Source: [Actinomadura] parvosata subsp. kistnae
GTDB taxonomy: Bacteria; Actinomycetota; Actinomycetes; Streptosporangiales; Streptosporangiaceae
Length of the DNA: 64,000 nucleotides
Assembly: GCF_900323885.1 (NCBI RefSeq)
Contig: NZ_OOHJ01000036.1
Location: 62,001-126,000 of the forward strand
Direction: 5' to 3'
Within the stretch, counting starts at the first letter, position 1; each line of letters begins with the position of its first letter. Position numbers and translations under genes: made by a program. A model generated the notes under the pieces. That model was given only the letters and a program-made list of their open reading frames with translations, ran no database searches and was not told where the DNA came from. Below, piece by piece: positions 34,169 to 42,507 of this stretch.

Positions 34169-35464
34169 ATGGTTGGCAAGCCGGAACGGCAGGTGGCCGT
34201 GTTCGGTGCCGGGTACATCGGTCTGGTGACCGGTGCCTGCCTCGCCGAGCTGGGGCACCGGGTGGTGGTCCGTGACATCGATCCTGAGAAGGTCGCCCTG
34301 TTGCGCTCCGGCGACGTGCCGATCTACGAGCCGGGCCTCGGCGACATGATCGTCAGGAACAAGGAGCGGCTGACCTTCACCCTGGATCTGGAGGAGGCCC
34401 TCGGCGGCGCCGAGATCGCGTACGTGTGCGTCGACACCCCGCCCTCGGCCTCGGGCGATGCGGACCTGTCGCGCATCTGGGCGGTGGTGCGGTCGCTGGA
34501 GGGCGCCACGCACCTGAAGGCGGTGGTGGTCAAGTCGACCGTGCCGGTCGGCACGGGCGCGCGGGTGCGTTCCGCGCTCGACGCGGCGGGCCTGGCGCAC
34601 GTCGGCTACGCCGCCAACCCCGAGTTCACCGCCGAGGGCCGTGCGGTCACCGACTTCATGCGGCCCGACCGCATCGTCATCGGCGCGAGCGACGAGGCGA
34701 CCGCGCAGCTCATCGCCGACCTGCACGACGGCGTCGAGGGCCCGGTCGTGGTGATGGACGTGCGCTCGGCCGAGATGGTCAAGCTCGCCTCCAACGCGCT
34801 GCTCGCCACCAAGATCAGCTTCATCAACGAGATCGCCACCCTGTGCGAGAAGACCGGCGCCGACGTCGAGGAGGTGGCCCGCGCGGTCGGCCTCGACCAT
34901 CGCCTCGGCCCCCACTTCCTGCGCCCCGGCATCGGCTGGGGCGGCTCCTGCTTCCCGAAGGACTCCGAGGCGCTGCGGCAGCTGGCCAGCAACACCGGCT
35001 ACCACCTGCAGCTCCTGTCGGCCGTGATCGAGGTCAACAACCTGCAGAAGCGGCGGGCGATCCAGAAGCTGAAGGACGAGCTGGGCACGCTGGCGGGCAT
35101 GCGGGTGGCGCTGCTCGGGCTGACGTTCAAGCCGGGCACCGACGACATGCGCGAGGCGACCAGCACGGTGCTGGCCTCGCGGCTGCTGGCCGAGGGCGCC
35201 GAGGTGCGCTGCTGGGACCCGATGGCCCGGCCCGGCGAGGTCGAGCCGTGGGTCTCCACCACCCGCCACGCGACGCCGGAGGAGGCGATGGCGGGGGCCG
35301 ACGCGGTGATCCTGGTCACCGAGTGGCCGCAGCTCAAGGAGGTCGACTGGGCGCGGGCGGGCGCGGCGATGCGGCGGCCGGTGCTCTTCGACGGCCGTAA
35401 CCTGCTGGATCCGGCGGCGATGCGGGCGCTCGGCTACACGTACATGAGCGTCGGCAGGCCGTAG
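34169..35464 (+). CDS. UDP-glucose 6-dehydrogenase (nucleotide-sugar dehydrogenase)
   Basis: UDP-glucose/GDP-mannose dehydrogenase family protein of 431 residues, which oxidises UDP-glucose to UDP-glucuronate with two NAD+. It has the N-terminal NAD motif VFGAGYIGLVTGACLAELGH, the central dimerization helix region with MVKLASNALLATKISF, and the catalytic Cys261 in GWGGSCFPKDSEAL. The C-terminal domain holds GLTFKPGTDDMREATS. It should supply glucuronate for cell-surface polysaccharide or teichuronic acid. No glycosyltransferase is adjacent. The ATG at 34169 has only a weak GGATGG upstream. Confidence 0.92.
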   Translation: MVGKPERQVAVFGAGYIGLVTGACLAELGHRVVVRDIDPEKVALLRSGDVPIYEPGLGDMIVRNKERLTFTLDLEEALGGAEIAYVCVDTPPSASGDADLSRIWAVVRSLEGATHLKAVVVKSTVPVGTGARVRSALDAAGLAHVGYAANPEFTAEGRAVTDFMRPDRIVIGASDEATAQLIADLHDGVEGPVVVMDVRSAEMVKLASNALLATKISFINEIATLCEKTGADVEEVARAVGLDHRLGPHFLRPGIGWGGSCFPKDSEALRQLASNTGYHLQLLSAVIEVNNLQKRRAIQKLKDELGTLAGMRVALLGLTFKPGTDDMREATSTVLASRLLAEGAEVRCWDPMARPGEVEPWVSTTRHATPEEAMAGADAVILVTEWPQLKEVDWARAGAAMRRPVLFDGRNLLDPAAMRALGYTYMSVGRP

Positions 35465-35488
35465 CCCCCTCACGGAATAATCCGTTGC

Positions 35489-35511
35489 GGTGCGGTGCTG
35501 ATGACCGCACC
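35489..35511. terminator. Hairpin after the UDP-glucose dehydrogenase gene
   Basis: GGTGCGGT (35489-35496), loop GCTGATG, ACCGCACC (35504-35511): an eight-base perfect stem 25 bases after the stop codon. A smaller ACGGA-ATAA-TCCGT hairpin precedes it. There is no U-tract, as is usual in high-GC actinomycetes. Confidence 0.55.
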
Positions 35512-35688
35512 ATGTTCCTCATGTTCCCGTACGCGCGCCTCGCGACGCCCGCAGCCTCGCTGCCGGGCTCGTTCGCGTGCGACGGCCTGGAGCGCTGACC
35601 TCTCCTCGTGAATCCCGGGTGACCCGGCGGGGGGAGGTCGACGACCCTGACGGGTCACCGAAGATCCAGGTTCTGGGAAAGGGAACCG

Positions 35689-36861
35689 ATGGCCAAGCAG
35701 GCCTACGTACGCAACAAGCCGCATCTCAACATCGGCACGATGGGGCACGTCGACCACGGCAAGACCACGCTGACCGCCGCGATCACCAAGGTCCTGGCGC
35801 AGCGCGGGCAGGCCACGTACACGCCGTTCGAGCGGATCGACCGGACGCCGGAGGAGGCGTCCAGGGGCATCACGATCAACATCTCGCACGTCGAGTACGA
35901 GACCGCCACCCGCCACTACGCGCACGTGGACATGCCGGGGCACGCCGACTACGTGAAGAACATGATCACGGGGGCGGCGCAGCTCGACGGCGCGATCCTC
36001 GTCGTGTCCGCGCACGACGGCATCATGCCGCAGACCAGGGAGCACGTGCTGCTCGCCAAGCGGGTCGGCGTCGAGCACCTGGTCGTCGCCGTCAACAAGG
36101 CCGACGGCGCCGACCCCGAGCTGACCGACCTGGTCGAGCTGGAGCTGCAGGACCTGCTCGCCGAGCACGGCTACCAGGGCGTCCCGATGGTGCGGGTGTC
36201 CGGGCTGCGGGCGCTGGAGGGCGACCCGGTCTGGACGGCGTCCGTCGAGGCGCTGCTCGACGCGGTGGACACGCACATCCCCGTGCCGGTGCGGTACGTG
36301 GACGCGCCGTTCCTGATGCCGGTCGAGAACGTGCTGACGGTCACCGGCCGGGGCACGGTCGTCACCGGCGCCATCGAGCGGGGCACGGTGCGGATCGGCG
36401 ATGCGGTCGAGGCGGTCGGGTTCGGCGACGGGTTCTCCGCCGTCGTGACGGGGGTGGAGACGTTCGGCAAGACGATGGAGCGCGGCGAGGCCGGCGACAA
36501 CGCCGCCGTGCTGCTGCGCGGGGTGCGGCGCGAGCAGGTGCGGCGGGGCATGGTCCTGGCCGCGCCGGGCACGCAGCGCGCCCGCGACCGCTTCACCGCC
36601 CGGGTCTACCTCCTGACGCCGGAGGAGGGCGGGCGGCGGCGGCCGGTCACGTCGGGGTACCGGCCGCAGTTCTACCTGCGGACCACTGACGTGCCGGGCG
36701 AGGTCGTCCTGCCGGGCGCCGACGCCGTGCCGGGTGAGACCGTCGAGGTGACGGTCGAGCTGGGCAAGGCCGTCGCCGTCGAGCCGGGGCTCGGCTTCGC
36801 GATCCGCGAGGGCGGGCTCACGGTCGGCGCGGGCACGGTCCTGACCGTCCCCGACGCCTGA
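35689..36861 (+). CDS. tuf: Divergent elongation factor Tu (second-copy, tuf2/tuf3-like)
   Basis: Full-length EF-Tu of 390 residues that delivers aminoacyl-tRNA to the ribosome in its GTP form. G motifs: GHVDHGKT (19-26), RGITIN (59-64), DMPGHADY (81-88, usually DCPGHADY) and NKAD (136-139). The domain 2-3 elements LLRGVRREQVRRGMVLAAPGT and GYRPQFYLRTTDV are kept. It departs from housekeeping EF-Tu at several conserved points: His160 for the Tyr where kirromycin-resistance changes occur in E. coli, VTSGY for FFKGY, and GFAIREGG for RFAIREGG. It stands alone, not in an str operon, so it is a paralogue. Start follows AAAGGGAA. A role under stress or in elfamycin tolerance is inference. Confidence 0.93.
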   Translation: MAKQAYVRNKPHLNIGTMGHVDHGKTTLTAAITKVLAQRGQATYTPFERIDRTPEEASRGITINISHVEYETATRHYAHVDMPGHADYVKNMITGAAQLDGAILVVSAHDGIMPQTREHVLLAKRVGVEHLVVAVNKADGADPELTDLVELELQDLLAEHGYQGVPMVRVSGLRALEGDPVWTASVEALLDAVDTHIPVPVRYVDAPFLMPVENVLTVTGRGTVVTGAIERGTVRIGDAVEAVGFGDGFSAVVTGVETFGKTMERGEAGDNAAVLLRGVRREQVRRGMVLAAPGTQRARDRFTARVYLLTPEEGGRRRPVTSGYRPQFYLRTTDVPGEVVLPGADAVPGETVEVTVELGKAVAVEPGLGFAIREGGLTVGAGTVLTVPDA

Positions 36862-36871
36862 CGCCCCCGTG

Positions 36872-36900
36872 GTGCGGGACCGTTCATCACGGTCCCGCAC
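36872..36900. terminator. Bidirectional hairpin between tuf and the beta-galactosidase gene
   Basis: GTGCGGGACCGT (36872-36883), loop TCATC, ACGGTCCCGCAC (36889-36900): a perfect 12-base stem with a 5-base loop, in the 48-base space between two convergent genes. It can end transcripts from both sides. Confidence 0.8.
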
Positions 36901-36909
36901 CGCTGTGGA

Positions 36910-39699
36910 TCACGGCTGGTCGAAGCGGACCCGGAGGGTGGCGCGGCGGGCCATCAGGTCGTAGGCCGGCAGCGGGCCAGGACCGCACGTGGCCGTGCCG
37001 ATGCCCTGGTGGGCGAGGTCCAGGTGCACGTACACCCGCTCCCCCGCCACCAGGTCGGGCCGGTGGCGGGCGGCGGCCAGCTCCAGCGCGCTCCACCGCC
37101 GCACGGTCAGCCCGAACACCGGCTCGCCCGACACCCGGAACCCGCCCAGCTCGGCCCACCGCACGTCGGCGCGGTGCCCGTTCTCCTGCGGGTACACGTA
37201 CGGCGTCTGCATCGACTCCACCGTGGCCGACCAGCGCCCCATCCGGGCGGCCATGCCGGTGTCCGGGTAGGCCTCCCCCGGCCCGAGGCCGAACCACGTC
37301 ACCTGGTCGACGGCCGGGCCGGGCAGCGACATCGTGACGCCGAGCCGCGGGATCGGGTCGCGCCAGTTCCCCTCCGGCTCGATGTCGAGGAGCAGCCGCA
37401 GCCCGCCGTCGAACGTCCACCGGTACGTCGCCACCATCCCGAGGTCGGTGGCGGCCGGCGCGACCCGCGTCCGGACGACCAGCTCGTCGCCGACGGAGAT
37501 GTCGTCCACCCGGTGCGTGAGCCGGTGCAGGCCGAGCCCGCGCCACCGCTCCTCCAGGCCGGCGGCCCGGTCGTTGTCGGTGGGGGCGCGCCACAGGTCG
37601 AGCCGGGGCCCGTCCACCTCCGTGCCGAACAGCCGGACGAGCCGCCCGGTCGCCGCGTCGAACGCGCACCCGCCGACGACCAGCTCGCCGCCCTCGCCGG
37701 GCGTGACAGGGTTGAACGCCACGGTCGCCACGTGCTCCCACGGCTCGGTGCGGGCCAGCAGCGCCTGACCCCACGCCACCTCGTGCCCGGCGGGCGCCCA
37801 CGGCAGGTCCTCGGCCAGCACCGCCCGTACCGTCAGCCAGCGCTCACCCACCGGGCCTTCCGGCAGCTCGGGCAGCTTGCACTCGCCGCCCGCCGCGGGC
37901 ACGTCGAGCGGCAGCTCGGCCAGGCTCTCGCCCTCCACCTGCACGGTCGCGGTGAACCTCAGGTGCGACAGGTCCGTGAAGCCGTAGTGGTTGACGACCC
38001 GCACCACCCCGTCGCCGAACTCGAAGCGGACCGGCTCGAACACCTTCTTCAGGTCGATCAGCCCGGGCGACGGCGTCCGGTCGGGGAAGACGAGCCCGTC
38101 GACGACGAAGTTCCCGTCGTGCAGGGGCTCGCCGAAGTCGCCGCCGTACGCGTACTCGTACGCGGGATGCGCCAGCCCGTGGTCGATCCACTCCCAGATG
38201 AACCCGCCCGCCAGCCGCGGATACCGCTCGAACAGCTCCTGGTACTCGGCCAGCCCGCCGGGCCCGTTGCCCATGGCGTGCGCGTACTCGCACTGCATGA
38301 ACGGCATGCCGCGCCGCCGCGCGTCGAGCTCGGGGTCGTCGAGCGGGTCCTCCTCGCGCCGGCCGATGGCCTCGACCTCGGCGTGGGAGGCGTACATGCG
38401 GGAGTAGACGTCCGTGTGCGCGCACGAGCGGTCGCCCTCGTAGTGCAGCGGCCTGGACGGGTCGCGCTCGCGGGCCCAGTCGGCCATGACGGCGAGGTTG
38501 CGGCCGACGCCCGCCTCGTTGCCGAGCGACCACATGATGACGCTCGGGTGGTTCTTGTCCCGCTCGACCATGCGGCGCATGCGGTCGAGCAGCGCGTCGG
38601 CGTAGCGCGGGTCGTCGGTGGGGTTGGCGCGCCAGCCGACCTCGCCGAAGCCGTGCGTCTCCAGGTCGCACTCGTCGATCACCCACAGGCCCAGCTCGTC
38701 GCACAGATCGAGGAAGCCGGGGTGCGGCGGGTAGTGGCTGGTCCGCACGGCGTTGACGTTGTGCTGCTTCATCAGCAGCACGTCCTCGCGCATGGTCTCG
38801 TACGGCACCGCGCGCCCGCGCTCCGGGTGGAACTCGTGCCGGTTGACGCCCTTGAACAGCAGCGGGCGGCCGTTGGCCATGAGCACGCCGTCCTCGATGG
38901 AGATCGTGCGGAAGCCGACGCGCAGCCGCACCGTCTCCTCGGGGCCGCGCACCACGGCCTCGTACAGGCGCGGCGTCTCCGCCGTCCACGGCTCCACGTC
39001 CACCGTGACCTCGGCGCCCGGCTCCAGCCCGTCGATGCCCAGCTCGGGGACGCCGAGCGGGCCCGGCCCTTCGAGGTAGCTCAGCGTGCCGCGGCCGTCC
39101 CGGTAGGAGGCGCGGACGTAGACGTCGGCGGTGGAGCGGGTGAGGGTCACGTCGCGGAAGATGCCGGGCAGCCACCACATGTCCTGGTCCTCCAGGTACG
39201 TGGCGGCCGACCACTGGTGCACCCGCACGGCCAGCACGTTGCGGCCGGGGCGCAGGTACGGGCCCGCGTCGTACTCGACGGGCAACCGGCTGCCGGTCGA
39301 GAAGCCCAGCTCGTGGCCGTTCAGCCAGACCCGCGCGAACGAGTCCACCCCCTCGAACCGCAACCGGCCGCCCGTCCAGCCCTCGGGCAGGTCGAAGGCG
39401 CGACGGTAGTCGCCGGTCGGGTTCTCGTCGGGGACGCGGGGCGGGTCGATGGGGATGGGGTAGACGACGTTGGTGTAGGCGGGGGCGCCGTGCCCGTGCA
39501 GGACCCAGTGCGACGGGACGGGCAGGTCGTCCCACGCGGCGTCGTCGTAGTCGGGGTGGATGAAGTCGTCGGGGACGTCGGCGACGGGCGAGAGGCGGAA
39601 CCGCCACGTGCCGTTGAGGTCGAGGGCCGCAGCGTCGGAGCGGAGTGCCGCCCTGGGCTCGAGCCGGCCAGAACCGGGGGAGAAAGTTTCGAGATCCAT
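36910..39699 (-). CDS. GH2 beta-galactosidase (LacZ-type)
   Basis: Family 2 glycoside hydrolase of 929 residues, slightly shorter than E. coli LacZ. Domains in order: sugar-binding jelly roll (PVPSHWVLHG near 60), immunoglobulin-like domain, TIM barrel with acid/base Glu in SLGNEAGVG and nucleophile Glu in MQCEYAHAMGN, then the C-terminal small and domain 5 regions (last 270 residues, with PTDNDRAAGLE). No signal peptide, so cytoplasmic. The start codon region reads TCGAAACTTTC (39692-39682), which resembles the LacI-type operators at 6571 and 6752 and could mean shared control, though it lies inside the coding start. Convergent with tuf across a strong hairpin. Confidence 0.93.
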   Translation of the reverse strand: MDLETFSPGSGRLEPRAALRSDAAALDLNGTWRFRLSPVADVPDDFIHPDYDDAAWDDLPVPSHWVLHGHGAPAYTNVVYPIPIDPPRVPDENPTGDYRRAFDLPEGWTGGRLRFEGVDSFARVWLNGHELGFSTGSRLPVEYDAGPYLRPGRNVLAVRVHQWSAATYLEDQDMWWLPGIFRDVTLTRSTADVYVRASYRDGRGTLSYLEGPGPLGVPELGIDGLEPGAEVTVDVEPWTAETPRLYEAVVRGPEETVRLRVGFRTISIEDGVLMANGRPLLFKGVNRHEFHPERGRAVPYETMREDVLLMKQHNVNAVRTSHYPPHPGFLDLCDELGLWVIDECDLETHGFGEVGWRANPTDDPRYADALLDRMRRMVERDKNHPSVIMWSLGNEAGVGRNLAVMADWARERDPSRPLHYEGDRSCAHTDVYSRMYASHAEVEAIGRREEDPLDDPELDARRRGMPFMQCEYAHAMGNGPGGLAEYQELFERYPRLAGGFIWEWIDHGLAHPAYEYAYGGDFGEPLHDGNFVVDGLVFPDRTPSPGLIDLKKVFEPVRFEFGDGVVRVVNHYGFTDLSHLRFTATVQVEGESLAELPLDVPAAGGECKLPELPEGPVGERWLTVRAVLAEDLPWAPAGHEVAWGQALLARTEPWEHVATVAFNPVTPGEGGELVVGGCAFDAATGRLVRLFGTEVDGPRLDLWRAPTDNDRAAGLEERWRGLGLHRLTHRVDDISVGDELVVRTRVAPAATDLGMVATYRWTFDGGLRLLLDIEPEGNWRDPIPRLGVTMSLPGPAVDQVTWFGLGPGEAYPDTGMAARMGRWSATVESMQTPYVYPQENGHRADVRWAELGGFRVSGEPVFGLTVRRWSALELAAARHRPDLVAGERVYVHLDLAHQGIGTATCGPGPLPAYDLMARRATLRVRFDQP

Positions 39700-39866
39700 C
39701 GCCGCTGAGCCTAGAGGTTCGGGTGGGTTCCGTCAGTGATGGGTTCGGTGTCCGCCCCGGTTCACTCGCCTGACCCCGCCGCGCGCCCCGCTTCACGCCC
39801 CCGACCCTGCCCCGCCCTCCGCGCGTGCCTCGCCCTCCGGGCGTGGGCCGGCCGCGCCGGAGCGCG

Positions 39867-41138
39867 TCATCCGGCGGGGGCTCGGCACGGAGCCGGGCGG
39901 CTGGACACGACGCCGGGGACGGCCGCGAGGTAGCCGGCCAGCAGCGCCTCCGCGACCGCGCCCACGGCGGAGTCGGCGGGCAGGAAGGCCGGGCTGTGCA
40001 GGCCGCTCTCGGTGTCCACGCCCACGAACATCATCAGCGACGCCGCCACGTCCCCGTAACGGGCGAAGTCGTCGGCCCCGCACGAGCGCAGCTCGTCGTT
40101 CACCTCCCAGCCCTGCTCCCGCAGCAGCTCCCCGGTCCGCGCCGCCAGCCGAGGGTCGTTGACCAGCACCGGCTCCCCGGGGAAGATCTCGACCACCGCG
40201 TTGCACCCGTACGCCCTGGCGGTGTCCTCGGCGACCTGCGTGAACCGGCGGTAGAGCCGTTCGCGCCACTCCTGCGACATGGTCCGCAACGTGCCCCGCG
40301 CCACGGCCTCGCCCGGGATGGCGTTGGGCGCGGTGCCGGCGTTGACCGTGCCGAAGGTCACCACGGTCGGCGCCATCGGGTCGGCGGCCCTGCTGACGAG
40401 CTGCTGCGCGGCCACGATCACCTGGGCCATGGCGAGGACGGGGTCGCGGGTGAGGTGCGGGTACGCCGCGTGCCCCTCGCTCCCCTTGACGATCACCTTG
40501 AACTCGTCGGACGCGGCGTTCACCGGCCCGGGAGTGCAGGCGATCGTCCCCTCGCGCAGCACCGGCTGGACGTGGGCGCCGATCATGGCCCGCACGTCGT
40601 GCCTGCCGAGCACGCCGGAGGCCACCACGTCGAGCGCCCCGGAGGGGAACGTCTCCTCGCGCGGCTGCAACACGGCGAGCAGCGGCACGAGCCCTTCCGC
40701 GTTCCCTTGGGAGGCGATGGCGCGGGTGAGTGCCACCACGGCGGCCAGGTGCACGTCGTGGCCGCAGGCGTGCATGGCGCCGTTGACGGCCGCCCACGGC
40801 ACGCCGGTGCGCTCCACGATCGGCAGCGCGTCCAGCTCGCCCCGCACCCCCACCGCCGGCCCCGGCCCGCCGACCCGCAGCACCGCGCCCGTGGTGGCCA
40901 CGTGCTCGACCGCGCTGCCAGGCAGGTCGGCGGGCAGGTCGGCGGGCAGGGCGGCGAGCACCCGCCGCAGCGTCGGCCCTTCCTCTCCGGACACGTTGGG
41001 CGCGGCGTGCAGCTCCCGCCGCAACGCCACCGCCGCCGGCAGCTCCCGCCGCAGGGCCGCCCGCAGCGCCGCGCGCAGCTCCGCCCCCGGTGCCCCCTGC
41101 ACGCCCGTCATCCGACCGTCGATGCTCGTCCCCGTCAT
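39867..41138 (-). CDS. M20-family metal-dependent amidohydrolase
   Basis: Peptidase M20D-like amidohydrolase of 423 residues (IAA-amino-acid hydrolase/hippurate hydrolase group). The metal site includes HACGHDVH near residue 125 and the later Glu pair in LQPREETFPSG; the dimerization domain occupies about 190-305 and the metal-binding His in GLHSPAF is near the end. It would hydrolyse an N-acyl or amidated amino acid in the cytoplasm. ATG 41138 has GGGGAGG two bases upstream. M20 enzymes act as desuccinylases in NSAR pathways, but this gene lies 16 kb from the racemase and nothing links them directly. The upstream amidohydrolase gene lies 136 bases away on the same strand. Confidence 0.9.
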   Translation of the reverse strand: MTGTSIDGRMTGVQGAPGAELRAALRAALRRELPAAVALRRELHAAPNVSGEEGPTLRRVLAALPADLPADLPGSAVEHVATTGAVLRVGGPGPAVGVRGELDALPIVERTGVPWAAVNGAMHACGHDVHLAAVVALTRAIASQGNAEGLVPLLAVLQPREETFPSGALDVVASGVLGRHDVRAMIGAHVQPVLREGTIACTPGPVNAASDEFKVIVKGSEGHAAYPHLTRDPVLAMAQVIVAAQQLVSRAADPMAPTVVTFGTVNAGTAPNAIPGEAVARGTLRTMSQEWRERLYRRFTQVAEDTARAYGCNAVVEIFPGEPVLVNDPRLAARTGELLREQGWEVNDELRSCGADDFARYGDVAASLMMFVGVDTESGLHSPAFLPADSAVGAVAEALLAGYLAAVPGVVSSRPAPCRAPAG

Positions 41139-41274
41139 GACCTCCCCAAACGTCCGTAGCTTCCCCCGGCGGAGCCGTGCCGAGCCCGCCCGAACCGATC
41201 GGGCCCGCGCTCAGACCAGGCTCAAACTGTTATGTGTGCCCCCGTCACCGCCACTCAAGCCCGGAATCCCCTTT

Positions 41275-42417
41275 TCACCCCAACCCGTAAACCCGCCGGG
41301 CGTTCTCGACTCCCACCATGGTCGCCACCCGCACCGCCTGCCCCGTGGACCACTCGCCGTCGGCCACGAACCCGCCCAGCACCCGCGCCATCGCCCGCCG
41401 CCAGAGCACCGCCCCCAGGTGGTGCAGCTCGGCCGGCCCGAACGCGTCGGAGGAGTAGAGCAGCTTCGCGAACGGCGCCACCTCAAGGCTCTCGGCCACC
41501 AGCGCCACGCTGCGCGCCCCGGTGTGGTTGACGCCGAGCCCCACGTCGAAGAACACGTTCGGGTACGCCTGCGCCAGGAAGCCCGCATGCCGCTGGTACG
41601 GATAGCAGTGCAGCAGCATGAGGGGCACCCCGGTCGGCTCGGCCAGCTCGATCAGCCCGCGCAGCAGCAGCGGGTCGGCCCGCCGCAGGTCCACGTCCGT
41701 GTCGCCGTACCCGATGTGGAGCTGCAGCGGCAGCCCGCGCTCCAGGCCCGTCCAGATGAGGTGCCGCACGAGCACGGGGTCGCTCAGCCGCCCGCCCCCG
41801 GCGGCGAACCACCGCCCGGCCGCGTCGGCGACCTCGGCGGGCGAGGGGGGCGCGGGGTCGAAGTCGAGCCCGCACCGGTAGGCGGCCACGCTCTTGAGTC
41901 CGCGCGCCGTACGCGTCCGCTCCTCCAGCGCGTCGGCGAACCGCCCGGCGAACGCGTCGGCCGCGCATCCGGCGGCCACCTGCTCGGCCACGCTCTCCAG
42001 CCGCACCACCTCGTCGGCGGGCGCCCCGCATGCCTCGGCCATCCCGGAAGGGCCGAGCAGTTCCTCGGCCCGGTAGCCGGTCTCGACGAGCAGGTGCCCG
42101 AGCCCGGCGGCCCCGAGCAGCAGCCGGTTGACCTCGGCGGCGCCGAGCCTGGCGCGCCTGGCCAGGTACTCCTCGGGCGTGCAGAAGGGGTCGAGCCCGA
42201 GCACGGGCGCGCAGTGGCGGAGGATGGCGTGCCCGAGCTGGGAGTCGAACTGCGTCATCCAGCCGGGCACGGGCCGGCCGGACTCGGTGATCAGCTCCTC
42301 GAACGCCCTGCGCGACAGGTCGTGCGCCGTCGCGCCGTGCACGTGGTGGTCCACCAGCGGCAGCTCCTCGACGGCCCGGGCGAGCCCGGCCGGCACGAGG
42401 TCGTACTCCATGGTCAT
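41275..42417 (-). CDS. Amidohydrolase-superfamily TIM-barrel protein (FluG N-terminal-like)
   Basis: Metal-dependent hydrolase of 380 residues in the amidohydrolase-2 family. Visible metal-site candidates are HHVHG near residue 24, His in LQLHIGYGDTD, His in LLHCYPY and Asp in LLYSSDAFG, the pattern of FluG-type amidohydrolase domains. GGAGGAG lies six bases before ATG 42417. The substrate is unknown; related proteins are often next to glutamine synthetase-like genes, but none is here. It may be co-transcribed with the M20 gene downstream. Confidence 0.82.
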   Translation of the reverse strand: MTMEYDLVPAGLARAVEELPLVDHHVHGATAHDLSRRAFEELITESGRPVPGWMTQFDSQLGHAILRHCAPVLGLDPFCTPEEYLARRARLGAAEVNRLLLGAAGLGHLLVETGYRAEELLGPSGMAEACGAPADEVVRLESVAEQVAAGCAADAFAGRFADALEERTRTARGLKSVAAYRCGLDFDPAPPSPAEVADAAGRWFAAGGGRLSDPVLVRHLIWTGLERGLPLQLHIGYGDTDVDLRRADPLLLRGLIELAEPTGVPLMLLHCYPYQRHAGFLAQAYPNVFFDVGLGVNHTGARSVALVAESLEVAPFAKLLYSSDAFGPAELHHLGAVLWRRAMARVLGGFVADGEWSTGQAVRVATMVGVENARRVYGLG

Positions 42418-42469
42418 CGGCGCTCCTCCCCCGCTCTCGTACCCCTGCCCCCGGACGCGGACACGCCGA

Positions 42470-42495
42470 AGGCCCCGCGCGGGAACGCGGGGCCT
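42470..42495. terminator. Terminator hairpin after the phosphodiester glycosidase gene
   Basis: AGGCCCCGCG (42470-42479), loop CGGGAA, CGCGGGGCCT (42486-42495): a perfect ten-base GC stem 12 bases beyond the stop codon of the leftward gene, and just upstream of the next leftward gene's start region. Confidence 0.75.
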
Positions 42496-42507
42496 GGTGA
42501 AAGAGCG

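Noticed and set aside
39867..41138. The M20 amidohydrolase as the third enzyme of the racemase pathway
   Set aside because: It lies 16 kb away with unrelated genes between, so the link is only possible, not supported.
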